Positions 12,611-26,600 are shown, counted from the stretch's first letter. The stretch is DNA of 64,000 nt from Neurospora tetraspora (GCF_033439725.1 NW_026944383.1:1674001-1738000); one strand, 5' to 3'. A program made the numbers and translations. Notes: generated by a model not told the origin, from the letters alone.

Positions 12611-12830
12611 GCTCAATTTTGAAGCCATTCACAAATGGAGACATCCATCTGGTTGCTGAAAAGCCGCTCTATAAGATGATATAGCGTGCACTATCGTAGG
12701 ACGATTTTGGACGATTTTGAACAGTGGTCCCAATAACGGTCCTACGATAGTACACGCTATATCATCTTATAGAGCGGCTTTTCAGCAACCAGATGGATGT
12801 CTCCATTTGTGAATGGCTTCAAAATTGAGC
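12611..12830. repeat. long near-perfect palindrome, 92-bp arms, 36-bp spacer
   Basis: The arm at 12611-12702 is reverse-complementary to 12739-12830 with a single mismatch. The spacer at 12703-12738 contains part of a small tandem repeat (GGACGATTTT twice). The palindrome lies in the left part of the outer transposon, 20 bp before the TA target of the inner element. It is GC-normal and shows no RIP signature. A transcript across it would fold into a very stable hairpin. Confidence 0.95.
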
Positions 12831-13020
12831 TCGTTTTGGTAGTTTTTATTACTTGGGGGCTTCTGGGCGCCAAGCTTTCTTTGCCCCCTCTTTTTTGTCA
12901 AAAGAGGGGGTAGCAAAATTTTGGGACAGTATTTTAATCTAGGACAGTGCCCGATATAACCCATACAAAATCGCTTATTAACGTCCTACAAAATCGCTCA
13001 TTTATATTATAAAATTGGAC

Positions 13021-13162
13021 AATCTGTTAATCTTAATAGAAACTGACAGGGTAAATACTCTTATATACCGTAATATACTTAAATAAATATATCTATACCT
13101 AATTTAATATATATTACGGTAGAGTAAAAATATCTAGGCACCGCCTAGAATATCTCCTAATA
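13021..13162. repeat. 142-bp direct repeat, left copy (LTR-like)
   Basis: This stretch aligns without gaps to 32959-33100, in the same orientation and at the same length. Most differences are C/T and G/A, as RIP leaves. It contains a CCAGGCACCGCCTGG-type palindrome near its end, better preserved in the right copy. The two copies bracket the material that splits the Fot1-like element. That suggests the two ends of one large insertion or LTRs of a retroelement fossil, but I found no clean TG...CA boundary or 5-bp duplication. This copy is the more heavily mutated one. Confidence 0.6.
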
Positions 13163-13223
13163 TCTCTCCTTCCAAAGAAGGAAAAAAGTTTTTACTATTT
13201 ATTAATAAAAATGCTAAATATAA

Positions 13224-13887
13224 TAATAATGATCTTATTTACGCTTGACTGTCTAATTTAACTAGTCACTTATTTAGGCATGTAGTCCTTCGTCGTTCAA
13301 AGCCGGGCGGAAAAACCGTATATCCGCCAAGATACCAGATAAAAACCTCCCGCGTCTTTATATCTAATATCTATCTTCGTTTTATTTTTTCTAAACCTTC
13401 CTTCCAATTTCCTCTAATTCTCTCAACCCCGCTACCCCCACCCTTGGTCCTTATTATTGACTAAATACGTCTTATTATTGGGATACCGCCTTGGGGAGGG
13501 GGAAGGTAAAGGGGTTTTACGAATTTCGTTATCGTACTTTCTTCTTAATCAGCCCGAAGGCCCCGGTTAGCGGAGGCGAGGAATAAATATTACCTTACTT
13601 ATTATTAGGGAATCGTACGCTAATTAGGCGGAGGAGTTATCGTGTTGTCGAACGGGGTGATTACTTTTCGAAGTGGGGAGAATCGACCCGAATTCACTTT
13701 TCAGCGGGGTACCTAGGGTTTTGGACTAGGGAGAGCCCTACAAGTTTAATTACGTGCTCAGAGTAGGAGAAGAATTCCAAACCGAAAAGATCGGATAGAA
13801 GAAGGGGGAGCGGGATTCGAACCCACGACCTTACGGAAACCGCAAGGCAAATCCAAGCCCAGATCTTCCCGACTGAGCTATCCTCCC
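13224..13887 (-). mobile_element. tRNA-headed SINE, copy 1, with 13-bp target-site duplication
   Basis: On the minus strand the element begins at 13887 with a tRNA-like head of about 85 nt. It has an A box (TAGCTCAGTCGG) and a B box (GGTTCGAATCC). A long variable-arm hairpin (CCTTGCGG / CCGTAAGG) marks a type II tRNA (Leu/Ser-like) ancestor. An unrelated body of about 570 bp follows, ending in an ATCATTATTA-type tail. The 13-bp direct repeat ATGCTAAATATAA flanks it at 13211-13223 and 13888-13900, as expected for LINE-mediated insertion. A second copy lies at 23970-24691. The body carries C-to-T and G-to-A differences consistent with RIP. The GC-richer head makes it look like a genuine tRNA gene, but an A-C mismatch in the acceptor stem and the attached body and duplication argue for a SINE. 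Confidence 0.88.
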
Positions 13888-13900
13888 ATGCTAAATATAA

Positions 13901-16880
13901 ATAAACTTTAAAGACTATCGTTATCCTTCTTAATATTATTTATTATTTTAATATCTATCCTAATAAATTTAATTATTATGAGTATTAAATCTAATATCTA
14001 ACCATATCTATATCCTTCGTAGAAGAATACTATATATTTATTAAAATTATTATTATAATACCGAATTTCTATAACTAAAACCTCTAAAAAAACTATTTAA
14101 TAACTATAAAACCGTAAGTAAAAGAAATTCATATTTATATTACTATCTGCTATTAATAAACGTTATAATCCTCCTCGAACTCGCAATAAATTTTATTAAA
14201 ATATAAAAAAGTATTACCCTTAGAACAAAAACGCTTATAATTAATAAAAAGGGAATTTTCTTTAATCCGCCAAATCTCCAATATTTAATAACGAAGCGAA
14301 CAGATTCTAAATAAAATATTAATGCGAGAAATAACCTAGGCGGACATTATATTAGACCGAACGATATATAATAATATACCGGAGCGAATAGAATAAATTA
14401 ATATAAAAATCGGTAATATACTTAATTAAAAACTATAAAGAATAAAAATTTAATACTAAACGCGCTAAACTTGTATCTCCTTCATCTCTTTACTTATTTT
14501 AACTATTTTATTACATACTTCCTCTACTACAATTGATTAATAATAATTAAAATTAGCTAAATTATCTTATAAAATAAATAAAATCTACTTAAATTTAATA
14601 AAAATACTAAGATAGCTAGTAAATCTAACGAGAATATTAACAACAATATTAATAATACGCTTATCTTTTAACTATATTAATTTATAAACAATATAAATAT
14701 TTTAAACGCACTAGGAAATTACTAATCTATTCGTTAAAACTGCCTTTATAATTATAATATTAGAGGACGAATAATTAAATACAGAAAGGGATATAATTAA
14801 CAAATATAGGGTTAATATCGTTACGTAATTTAATAACTTTCTTTAAAACTATCCTTATATTACAGCACAATATAATTTAAAAGAAGGCCTGTAAATTAAT
14901 AAACTTATTTTCGTATTTCTTAATTTTATCGTAATAATCCTAAATAATAGTATAAACCTTATCGCACAGCTTCTAAAAATCTATATCCATTATAAGGTCG
15001 AATATTTTATAATCCTTATTAAATATAAGAATTACCGTATCTCTAATCGGGTAGACCTTACCGACCGAATTCTTTTTAATAATTTTTCCCATACAAGCGC
15101 AAGCCTTAATAGTATTAACGAAGGGTTTACACGGATTTTTACAAATTAGAGAAGGCTTAACGTTTATAATATTAACTAAAACTATAGGACTACAGAGAAT
15201 ATTATGCTTACATTTAATAAAACAGCCGAATTAATATTACTCTTACATATTATAAAATTCGAAGTTGTTAAAGTTAAGTATATAACCAATAGAATAAATA
15301 AATTATATAAGAAGATTAATACTATTATTAAAACGGTCGTTAATAATACAAATAATTAATAGGACCTCGTTATATTAAAATCGCCAAAAGATTATACCCT
15401 TATAAATATAGGAAATTATATCGATTCGGGTAAAAGTAGACGACGTAGAAGAATTATATACTATAGTATAAGAATTACTATAATCATTAAAAAAATAATC
15501 CTACTAAATACCGAATTTATTATAAAAATTAATACTATTAAAGTTTAAGGACGCAAAAACTACCGTAATATAGTAATTAAAACTACCAATACTATATAAA
15601 ATCGCTTAATCTAAATTAATTTAAACGCCAATACTTTTAATAATATTATAAAGGATAAAGGCGAAGCGACCATCATAATATACGAATAAATATTAAATTA
15701 TTATAGGAGGTACCTAACAACGGGTAACCTCTTTACCAATCTTAGTATTCTTAATTATAATACTATTAAGGGCGTAAGTTTTATCGCGCGAAGGAAAACG
15801 GGTATAAGGATTAAAGTCGTTCAAAACGTCGCTTATGCTATTAATACAGTTAATTATATATTAAAAGCAAAGATAAGTAAAGAAGGTTACAAGGGTTTAA
15901 TCGCTTATAATAATAATATTAATAGTAATAAAAGCTAGAACAATAATATAAAGGCTATTGCAACCTATACTAATAATCTTATCCTCGACGCCCTTTTGAT
16001 AAAGGCGGCTAAAGTATATAATTAAATTAATAAAAATAGGGAAGTGATTATTTAATTCGATTACTAATGTAGCTAAGCGGAGGTCGCTACTTAACATACT
16101 CAACTCGCTATCCGAATTACCGTTCTAAACAATGTAATTAGTAAATTTAATATAAAGGTAATTAAATTGCGGGGTAATTATTTTAATATCGTACTTTATT
16201 ATAAAAGTAAAATGAAAGGCGAAATAATATAAGACGATTAATTGATAAATATAATAAATAATAATTATAACCGTAAAACCGAGTAATTATAAAGATAGGG
16301 TTATTTATAAACGTTAAAAATAAAATAAATAACAAGTTTTAATAAAGAAGGAAGGTTTTAAATAAATTGAAAGAATTACATACGTACTAAAAACCTTCGA
16401 TCCTATTTAGATTTATATTCTTTTAATTATTTACCGGGTATTATATTTACTTTATTACTTTATATAATTATAATTGCCTAATTCTAACAACCTTAAATAC
16501 GCGTACTAGAATTACCTATTTAAAATAAAAGAATAAACGAAAAAAAATTATTTACAATACCTAATATACTACAAATCGGCGGTATTAATTTAATAATCTT
16601 ACCGCGACTTCAAACTTAGAAGCACGAAATTTTATTAATCTTAATAAGTTACTTACGAAAACAATAGGAAAAAGAATAAAATTAAAATTAAAAAGCAAAA
16701 TAATAGAAGGAAAACATTTCCAAACCTCCGTATTAAACAATCTTCGCTTTTTCTTCCCCCTTTTTATTAAAAAGATTATTACCCTAAACGTTGAAATTAA
16801 TTAAGTATAACCCAATTTATAAACCAAATACTAAACTACTTTCCTCCGAATACTCCAAAATAATAATTCTAACGGTTATT
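13901..16880. repeat. AT-rich RIP-degraded repeat DNA, unclassified
   Basis: About 3 kb of strongly AT-rich, CpA-poor sequence with no frame longer than about 70 codons. Some stretches on both strands have a coding-like flavour but I could not assign a family. Its right end may be the 3' flank of the minus-strand Gypsy fossil that follows. Confidence 0.5.
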
Positions 16881-17990
16881 TAACGTTAAATTTCTTAACC
16901 TTTTCCTTAAAGTTTTTTATTAATTCGGAACGCAGTTCATATATATTATTTTTATTTCAATATCCGGCCCATTTAATAAAATATTTAACCTCCTTCGATC
17001 TCTAACTTTTAACTACTAAATTTTCAACTTCTTATTCTTCTTAACTATTAACCTTTATAAATTAGAGAAGCGGAACTTCTTTTCCAAATAAATTAAAACT
17101 TTAAGCTAACTTCTATAAATACACAATAGAAATTACCGAATAAGTACGCTATAAAAAAGGCAAATTAAACTTATAAATTAAAAGGCTAACTTTTCTAAGA
17201 TTTTATAAGGACCTATCCGTTTTATTAACTATTTATTCTTCGGACTATTTAATAAATCATAGCCTTTACCAAAGCGAAAATAAACTTTATTTCTAACTTC
17301 AAACGATATCGGAAAGTACTTTACATTATATTTTACTCTAGCCGCTATACCTACTCTATTAATAAATTCGGCGGCTTTTAATTAGAATTCTTAATATACT
17401 AGCGCTAAAGATTCCATTATAATTACTTCTTCTATATCCGTGACTAATAAATTAATTATAAATCTAAATTTAAAATTATAATTTAATTTATTCGGAAATA
17501 TACTAATAGTAACTTAGATAGTATTATTCAAATTATACTAAAGGGCTACTAATATAAACGGTTATACCCGGGTACTAATAGCGTACTATATACAAATTAC
17601 TATTTCCGCCATTTAATTAATATATTCGGATTAACTATCCGTTTAAATATAATAAGCTATCGAAAATGATAAATTTACTGCCACTACTTTAGAAATACTA
17701 TACTAAATAGTAGAAACGAATTTTAAATTACAATCGTTAAATATAACGACTAATAAACCCTAATTATACTACTGTAAAATTTATAATAGAACGGTAGCCT
17801 ATTCTCGTACGCTGTAAATAAAATATCCTATTAATAAGAGTACTTTTTTACTAAATTTATAGGTTACGGAGCATATAATATTAAACTTATTAAAGCTATC
17901 AATACTTTATATTGTATTAACTAATAGAATTATTAATATATCCGTTATAAAGTCTATAGTAATAATATATTATTATTAGTCTTATATACG
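16881..17990 (-). mobile_element. Ty3/Gypsy fossil, integrase end and chromodomain, minus strand
   Basis: The minus strand, read in short frames, resembles the second half of a chromovirus integrase (about 17990-17150) followed by a chromodomain-like stretch (about 17000-16930). It stops abruptly near 17990, where a plus-strand element of different character begins, so a later insertion or deletion probably cut it. Reverse transcriptase and LTRs belonging to this copy were not found. It is broken throughout and heavily RIP-mutated, so probably old. The assignment comes from remembered family similarity. Confidence 0.65.
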
Positions 17991-18002
17991 CTAACTAATT
18001 AT

Positions 18003-21000
18003 ATAGTCCACCTAGTAGGTATGCAGTGCTATTTCCATTCTTAATCGGTAGGAAAAACCGTGCCGCAGCCGGTTGAAAACCCTCCACTACTCTATTACAA
18101 CGGCGCCGTATTGGCACCGTACCTTCGCTATTTATCTTCTATTCGGTATGACCTCACTATTATTCCCAAAGCGTAATCTTTAATTCCGGTACGCGGTCCT
18201 TCCAGCCTTACCCCCATCCTATTTCCCTTCTATTCTTTCCGCTAAATTTAATTAATTATTAATTATATTATTATTCTTCCCCCTCTCTCTACTCCGCCCT
18301 TTTATTTTATTCTTTATAATAAATACATTATAACAACCTACCTTTTAATTAATAAAGTAATTTCTCCCTCGCTCCTTCCTTTCCTTCCTCTTCTTCCTTC
18401 TTATATTCTTTATCCCACCTACCGCCTAATTTATTACTCCTACCTCGTTATTGCGCCGTTTACCTTTTCTTTTCGGTTTTAATTCGGTACTATTATAATT
18501 CCTTTTAATAAAATTTAAATTAAAGCCTTAAGTAAATTTAATAAGCCTAATAATAATAAGCCGACTAAAGTTTTTAAAAATCTTAAGGACCTTAAGGCTA
18601 CTACTCCTACTACTACGTTTTCTAACACTCCCCGTCGTATATTTAAAAAGATTACTAAGGCCCTTCGCTAATAATTTTAAAATAAGTAGAAGGCGAAAAA
18701 GTAGGAAAAAAGTACTACTTCTACAGCTTACTATTGGGTTCCTAATAACGACGTCTAATATATTTTATATATCCGTAATTTATACTATATAGTCCTCCGC
18801 GTTGCTCTTTCTTATAAATATTTTTATAATAGCTTCTATAATACCTATTACTTCTCAAATTTTTATAAACTTCTCCTTTACTCCTCTTCGTTACTATAAT
18901 TAACTCTTAAATTAATTAAAATTAAAAACCTTTACCGCAAGTATAAATTAGGTAAGAAATTTAAGAAGTATTCGAAGGGGCGCCGTTTTAAATCCGGTTA
19001 TAACTTCGTTTAAATCGCTAAAATTCTTTATAATACTAATTTCGACCTTAAATCTCCCGAATACTAAACCCTTATTAGTAATTTATAAACTATTTCTACT
19101 ATTTAAAATATAATTACTAGCTTCTAAGATAATAATAATAAATTTAGCGGTAATAATAATATTCTTATTATAATTTTATCCTGCGATATTTACTCCTCTC
19201 CTAAGAAGAAGAAAATAAATAACGGTGGCGCCGCCCTTAATAATATTTCGAATTTTACTATTATTCGCTATAATATTACTTTATTACGTATTTTCGCTAA
19301 TAAGGCTAGTAAAGCCTTTAAGGCTGTCCTTAAGAAGATTAATAGCTTTACTTTAGTTATTAAAAACCGTATTAATAACGTAGCAAATTATATTAATATT
19401 ATTAAAAAGGATATTATTATTATTCGCCGTACTATAATTAATTTGAAAAATCTTTTTAATTATATAAATACTCCGTATAGTCTCCGTTTTAATTTCTTCG
19501 TTAATTTTCAATTAAATTACTAATATCGAAGCTATTATCTACGCTACATATTCTAAAGTTGTTAAATTATTATTTAACAACTATATTTTCGATTCTATTC
19601 TAATTACCAAAAGTAAATATATTAAGAATAAAAATTTATCGAGCGGGTTAATGTTAATAACGACGTTATTAAGTATAAAAATATTAAAGAGGAAATTAAT
19701 TATAAATTTGAAAGTAATTATAAAAGTGACCCCAACCCTAAATTGGACTTTTATAACGTTTAAAACGGCTCCATCCTTAAATAATTAGTAAATAACGTTC
19801 GCTCCCTCTATATCGGCGATTTAACTTCGTTTTTTCGTAATACTATTTAATTATAATTATTATTTAATTTTTAATAATCGGAATTAATCTTAATCAGTAA
19901 TTTATCGGCGTCTTCTTAATATCGTATTAACGCTTTCGTTAAATTTCTTCGTATCCGGGTATTATAAACGCACTCCTACGCCCCAAAATTAAAAATTAAT
20001 TTAAACTCCTTAGTAATTCCTTTACTTCTTTTATTTATTCTATCTTTACTATTAATTTATACTCTTACAATCGACCTAAATATAAAGCCTAATCAAAAAT
20101 CCGCTCCGTTCCTTCTCCGGTTTCAAATTCGTTATAAAGTTATTTAATATTTTATAGCTAAATTAGGTCTCCCTATAATTATATATTTTCCGCTTCCCTA
20201 TATTCTAATATAATATATTCGAACGTTTCCTTAATTAGTCCGTACCAGTAGTAGAACGTTATTACCTCTAATACCCTTCTTTTGAATAAAAACGCCTATA
20301 GGCTTATTTTACCCATCCTAACTTATATTAGGAGCGAACTTATTATTTTCAAAAAGTAGCATAGTAATAGTCTTTTATTTATATTAGGCTAAATATAATA
20401 TTATAGTATAATTCTATTAAACCGCGTACGCGCCTTTATAGTATTTATTTTCTCTTTTTCTTTATCGTTTTAACTATTTTAATATATTACTTCGCAACCT
20501 ACTTCTTTTAAATTACTTCTTCTAACTATTTTTCTTTCTTATTTAATATAAATTCTTTCGCCTCTCTTTATAATATCGGAATATCTTTATCTAAGGCTTA
20601 TTTTTCAACTTATTTAACTTTTACCCAGCCGTTAACTTAAAAGTAACTATAATTATTTACCTCTCTTTCCGCCTTATAATTCCCCCGCTATCCAAGCTAA
20701 TATCCCCCTAACGAAGGCCGCTACTAGTAAGTAGGTAAACCGGTTTTTAAATGTTCTAACCCTCTTATTAAAGTAGAAGTTAAAAGGTAAATAAAAGGTT
20801 TCCGTTTTAATATTGAACGTAAATATTACTTTATAAATTTTAGAAATTATTTTAAAATAGTTAGTTTAAGTCGATATAAAAGCCTTCGCAAAACTATATA
20901 ATCTTTTAAACGGTTCCGTTAATATATAGTACGCTAATGCTCTATAAATTACTATTATACGAATCGCCTTTATATATATTTCTTTTGTTCGGACGAAGCT

Positions 21001-21780
21001 ATAGCCCTACGTCTTCGCTACGACATATATAAGCGCGAAAACTTATATTAATATTTTCTTTTTCACTACTTAAAAATATATTCGGTAAATTAATTTATAA
21101 TCTAATTATATTCCTAGGAATTATACTGGATTTATAGGGGCTAATTAGTATTCTCCGAAGTTGATAATTTCGGTCCGTAATTACTGGGTTTCAATAAAAT
21201 AAATAAATTCCAATTTATTAATTTTAAATTCTAATCTATATTCTTCCACCTAACTGTAGTAGATCCACTAAATTTCTTTTAATTTATTATAGTTTTCTCT
21301 CGTCGATTTCGAAAAAGTCAAAATATTAGTATTGATTACGAATTTTACTATTATTGTCCCCTTTAATTCCTTTAATACTTATATAAAGTAGTAATAAAGA
21401 TTAAAAAAAGGATAGGTAAGAGGGGGGAGCTTTATAGTACTCTTACGAATATTTAAAATTCTTAAAATAATTTCCCATCGAAGAATAAATTTCCCCTCCG
21501 GTTTATTAGGAAATTATTAACCTAATGAAGTAATTAATATAGAAGCCCTTTTTCCTATAGCGTATAGAAGAATTATTTATAATTAACCTAATTAAATACC
21601 CCTAAAATAGCGATTTAGAAATCCCGGACGTAAACAATTTAAAAATTTTAGAGTCCGAATGATAGTAAATAATAATTAATAAAAAAAGCGGCCCTTATAT
21701 AAAGGTATAGAAAGAATTCCGCGTTAAATTAAATATAGTTAGAGTAAAATATTAAAAGAGAATTCTTAAAATATTAAGTA
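18003..21780 (+). repeat. degraded element upstream of LINE ORF2, unclassified
   Basis: A GC-richer leader at about 18003-18270 precedes AT-rich sequence whose plus strand gives longer coding-like runs than the surroundings (about 18480-21050). Position suggests the 5' part and first ORF of the LINE whose endonuclease starts near 21790. I could not recognise a typical ORF1 zinc knuckle or RNA-binding domain, so it could be a separate element. RIP-type stops are frequent. Confidence 0.4.
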
Positions 21781-21789
21781 TTATCATTA

Positions 21790-23640
21790 AGTAGAACCCT
21801 TGATTATATTAAAAGAATGTTACTTAAACGTCTATTATATTAATTTAAAAATTCTATATTAGAATATAATAAAATTATTTAATAAGATAAAAATTATATT
21901 AGAAATAGAAGACTATTATGATATTATAGCGTTCTAAAAGTTAAGTTAAAGTATAGTTGTAAGTAGTATTTTCAATATTAAGGCTTCCCGCTATTAAATA
22001 TTAGATAATATTAATTAAGGATACGTAATGTTATATATAAATAAACGTTTTATAATTTACCGATAGGATAATAAATAGGGAGAGGATTAGGTAATAACAA
22101 AAATCGGAGAAGGGGAAAAAGAAATAAGGGTATAATTAGTCTACTCACCGATTTGGAATTCGAGTTCTAAATACGAATAATATACTCCCTTTAAGAAAAT
22201 TGCATTAAAATTGAAAGGAAGGGATATTATAATAGGGGATATAAACTTCTATTACCCAATATAGGATATTTATAGAAAGATGAATAAAGGTAATTATATT
22301 TTCTTTTTATTGGCGACGAATTACCAATTTATATTAATAATATCGTAAGGCGAACTAATATACTTAAAGAACGAAATATAGCAGGAATTTAATAGTATTA
22401 TTGATAACGTTTAAATAATAGAAATATTATATACTATATACTGGACGGTAGAGGATGAGGTCCTTACCGGATCGTATTATTAAATTTAATTAATTCTAAT
22501 TTATATTAAAACTATTAAAGAGCCGGAGGACACTATAAAAATTATTATTAAATATTTATAAATATTAAAAAAGTTAAAGGATTTATTACAGAATATATTA
22601 TAATTCTATTAATAATTACTACGAATGCCGAATTGGAAATTGTAATCGACTAATTAATAGAGGAATTAATTAAGGTTTTTAATGAAGTAATCCCGAAATG
22701 GAAAAGGGGAAGGGGTAAACGCGCTAATTAATAGGATTTAGGTATAAAGGAAGCCGTTAAGTATATAAGATAGATAGTGAGGGTTTAGAAGTAGAAGAAG
22801 ATACTAATAAGAAGAAGAGAATTAGAGGAAGCGAAATAAAAATAAACCGAAGCTATCTAATTCGCGTACGCGAAACGGTAGTATACCCTTACGAAGGATG
22901 TATCGAAAGACCCGAAGAAAATTTAAATATTTAAATAGTAGGGTAGAATATAAAATTATTTATTTTCTAACCCCCCTAAAATATTAGCGCTATATTAAAA
23001 AGGACATATAAAGGAGAAATAGGATTATAAAAATAAGGCGGAGATCCTAGCGGAAAAATTCTTCTTAGGATAAAGGTACCGATAAATTATTTATTAGATT
23101 AGAAAAGGAAATAAAGGACCGAATTATTAATAAATTACAAAATTAATACGGACGATGTAATAGAAGTACTACGCTGTATAATTCCTAATAAAGCCCTAAA
23201 GAGTAATTAATTCTCTAATAAACTATTTAAAGTATACGGAAGACAGTTAATAGAAATATTAATTATTATTACTATTAGAAATTTTACCGTCGGTTCGTTC
23301 CTAATATAATAATGTTATATAAAAGTAATAATATTAAAGAAGTTTGAAAGGAGGGCGATATAAAAGAAAATAGTAGGAATATAGTGCCCTATTATATTCC
23401 TAAATTGCATAGGAAAAATATTAGAAGCGATAATTATAAAGCGATTCGCCCTCGTAGCGGAAGAATATAAACTCTTACTAGAGGGCTAAATAAGGAATAA
23501 AAAGGAGAAATAGACGGAATTTGTAATTAAGGTAGTAATGGAAATAGTATATATAATATAGGAATTAGGGGTAATAGCGTTATTATTATTTTTAAATTTT
23601 AAAAAGATAGCCTAAGTATTTTATAAGTCGTTTAATCTCT
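21790..23640 (+). mobile_element. LINE (Tad-like clade) relic, ORF2 endonuclease and partial reverse transcriptase
   Basis: The plus strand resembles ORF2 of fungal Tad-type LINEs. An AP-endonuclease-like domain spans about 21850-22500; its metal-binding motif GDFN appears as GDIN near 22240. A linker follows, and at about 22960-23620 comes the N-terminal half of a reverse transcriptase, up to the region of the first catalytic aspartate. Stops are scattered throughout, most at positions where RIP turns CAA, CAG, CGA or TGG into stops. The reverse transcriptase breaks off near 23640, where Gypsy-like sequence begins, so the 3' half and poly-A tail are missing. It is not active. Confidence 0.7.
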
Positions 23641-23689
23641 TATTTAAACTTTAGGCTATAATTTCGAAGGGCTTCTAAGAAACGTTTAA

Positions 23690-26600
23690 ACGGGTTAGAA
23701 AAGTAAAAAACGTAAATATTAAAATAAAATTGCTTATATTAATAAACGGTCGGAAATTAACCTTATCGGATATTATATATAAAAGTTAATATTATTTGTT
23801 TGTTTGTACTAAAAGTTAAATTATCGAAGATATTCCTAATAATATTATATTACGAAACGGAGAATTAAATTTGAAGAAAAACACTTTATATTTATAAATT
23901 AATATTAAACCTAACTTAAATATATTACTAATTATAATATATTTTAATTCGGGTTATTTATTAATTATAATAATTATAATCTTATTCACGCTCATCTGTT
24001 TAATTTAATTAGTCACCTTATTTAGGCATACGGTCCTTCGTCGTTCAAAGCCGGGCGGAAAAACCGTATATCCGCCGCTGAATACTGGATGAAAACCTCC
24101 CGCGTCTTTATATCTAATATTTATCTTCGTTCATCCAAACCTTCCTTCAAAGTCTTTTAATTACTAGCCCCTCTACCTCCACCCTTTCTTTATTGCCTAG
24201 ATACGTTCTATTATTGGGGTAGTATTTTAGGGGGAGGGAAGAGGGGTTTTACGGATTTCGATTAGCGTTTTTAAGGTCTTCTTTTGGCCCGAGGGCCCTA
24301 ATTTCGAAGCGAGGGCAAATATTACTCTACTTGCTTAGGGAATTATACGCTAATTAGGCGGATAATTATTATATTACCGGACGAGGTGATTGCTTTTCGA
24401 GGGGTAGAGAAATCGATTTAAAATTTACCTTCGCAGTGGAGGAGTAGCGGAGCCCCGTCGAGGAAGAGAATTTCAAGCGCCAAATCGCTTTATCCTAGGG
24501 TTTTAGACTAGGGAGAGCCTTGTAAGTTTAGCTACGTGCTTCGGGTGGGGGAGAAATTCCGAGGCTAGTCTTAGGAGAACCCGAAAATTAAGACCGGATA
24601 GAAGAAAGGGGAGTAGGATTCGAACCTACGACCTTACGGAAACAACCGCAAGGTAAACTAAGCCTAGATCTTCCCAACCGAGCTGTCCCCCTATTTATTA
24701 ATTATAGTAAACTATATATTTATTAATAATTTTTTACTTAATATTCGGTATTTTTTAATTCTGCCGAACGTTATAAGGGGAATTAATTTAAAAACGGTAA
24801 TTAATACTTTCGTTAAATTTAATTTCTATATAGAAGGAAAAGTTAATAATATTATAATTAATAATTACTTTTAAATATCCGCCCTATTTATTATTAAATT
24901 AGGCCCGAATATACTATTAAATATTAATTTCCTTTATTATTACGAAATAAAGGTTAGTTTTAATATTGCTCTTTACTCTTTTCGATCTATTTTTGGTATA
25001 AAAGTACGTAGTGAAATTTTTTCCAAGAAAGAGGAAGTAAGGGAGGATACGTTCGTTGCCGAAGTTTTTTCTAAAAACGATATAATTCTTTTTTCAAACT
25101 AATTAAATATTTTCTTAATATGTTATAACGCCTAATTTAATAACTATTATAGTTAAAGTAAACGTTCGGTATATAATTTTTATGCTTAATATTCTTTCTT
25201 ATTAAACGTTATCGTAGATAGTAAAATATATAAAATAGTCTTATATTTTAATTAATTTAATGAATTACTTTTTATCCCCGTAGGTATTCGAATTAGTATA
25301 ATTATATACTCTTCGTTTAAAATTATTAAGAAAATAATATTTATTAATACTTTAGACGTAATATATTTGATTACGGTAATCTAAATTGGATTCTCTCCAG
25401 ATTAATACGCTATATATATCGACGGGGGTATTAAAGATACTATATATATTAATGAAAGTATAAAGGACGATAAGGAAATTATAATTTGTAAAGTAACTTT
25501 TAACGTTCCGTTTTATGGATTTAATAAATTTAACGATATCGAATCTATTCCCTCCGAAGTAGGTATTAGTATTTATAATATTAATCCCGAATTTGCCTAA
25601 TAAATTAAGAGCCTTCTAGATAAGCATATTAACGTTTTTAGAAATAAGGGGATTATTTTTATAAAGGAGGAAGATAAAATACGTATCGATTTTGTTAAAG
25701 GGTAGTAAAATTAGTAGAAAATCGTTAAATTTTACTTTTTCGGAGCGAAGGATTGTAAATTCTTCAATAAAGAATATAATAAAATATACGTTTATTGAAA
25801 GATATTTTTTATATTATAGCCTACGCCCATTGTGTGCTTTATATTCATTATTTAGTAGAAAGTTAATAGGGTTAATAAAGGTCGTATTGTTATTAACCTC
25901 CGATTATTAAACAGGATTATTATCTTAGATATATATTTATTGCCCGATTAAGAGGATATTATTAATGTAATACTTGGTAAAAAATTCATTTCTATCTTCG
26001 ACGCCGCTGGACTTTTCTATTAATTATTTATTTTTATTTATTATTGTAATTGTATAGTAGTAATTAGTTTTCGGGGTTTTAAATAATTTAATATCGTTCT
26101 TCTAGGTTTTAAGAATTCTCCCGCTTTCGTATGATAGTTTATAGACCGATTATTCTTTAATTACCGCTTATTTGTACGAATATATATTAATAAGATTATT
26201 ATTTATAGTATGATTAAAGAAGAGTATTTAGAGTATTTAGTTATTATTATAAGTTTATTTAATAAGTACCGCGTATATACTAGTGTTAATAAATTTTTCG
26301 CTACCTTCTCATCTATTTAATTATTTCGTAATATTATTGATAGCGAAGGTCTTTTGCGTATAGAAAATCGAATTAAAGCGTTTTAAAAGTTTAATTTTCT
26401 GGATATTTTAAATTCTTTAGAAATTTATTTCGGTATAGTTAGTTGGATACGTAAAGGTATACCCTAATTCGCGGTTAAAGAAGAATTATTAAATAGGAAG
26501 AAGATTGAATTATTAAAACGAGTATGGAAATTGGGAGATTTATAGTTAGGAGTAGTAAAATACGTTCGGAAGGCTTATATGTCCAAAATTAAATTCGAAT

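Noticed and set aside
13804-13887. Functional tRNA gene on the minus strand (and the similar one at about 24606-24691)
   Set aside because: The fold has acceptor-stem mismatches, a degraded D arm and no clear anticodon loop. Both copies are attached to the same 600-bp body and flanked by target-site duplications, so SINE heads explain them better.
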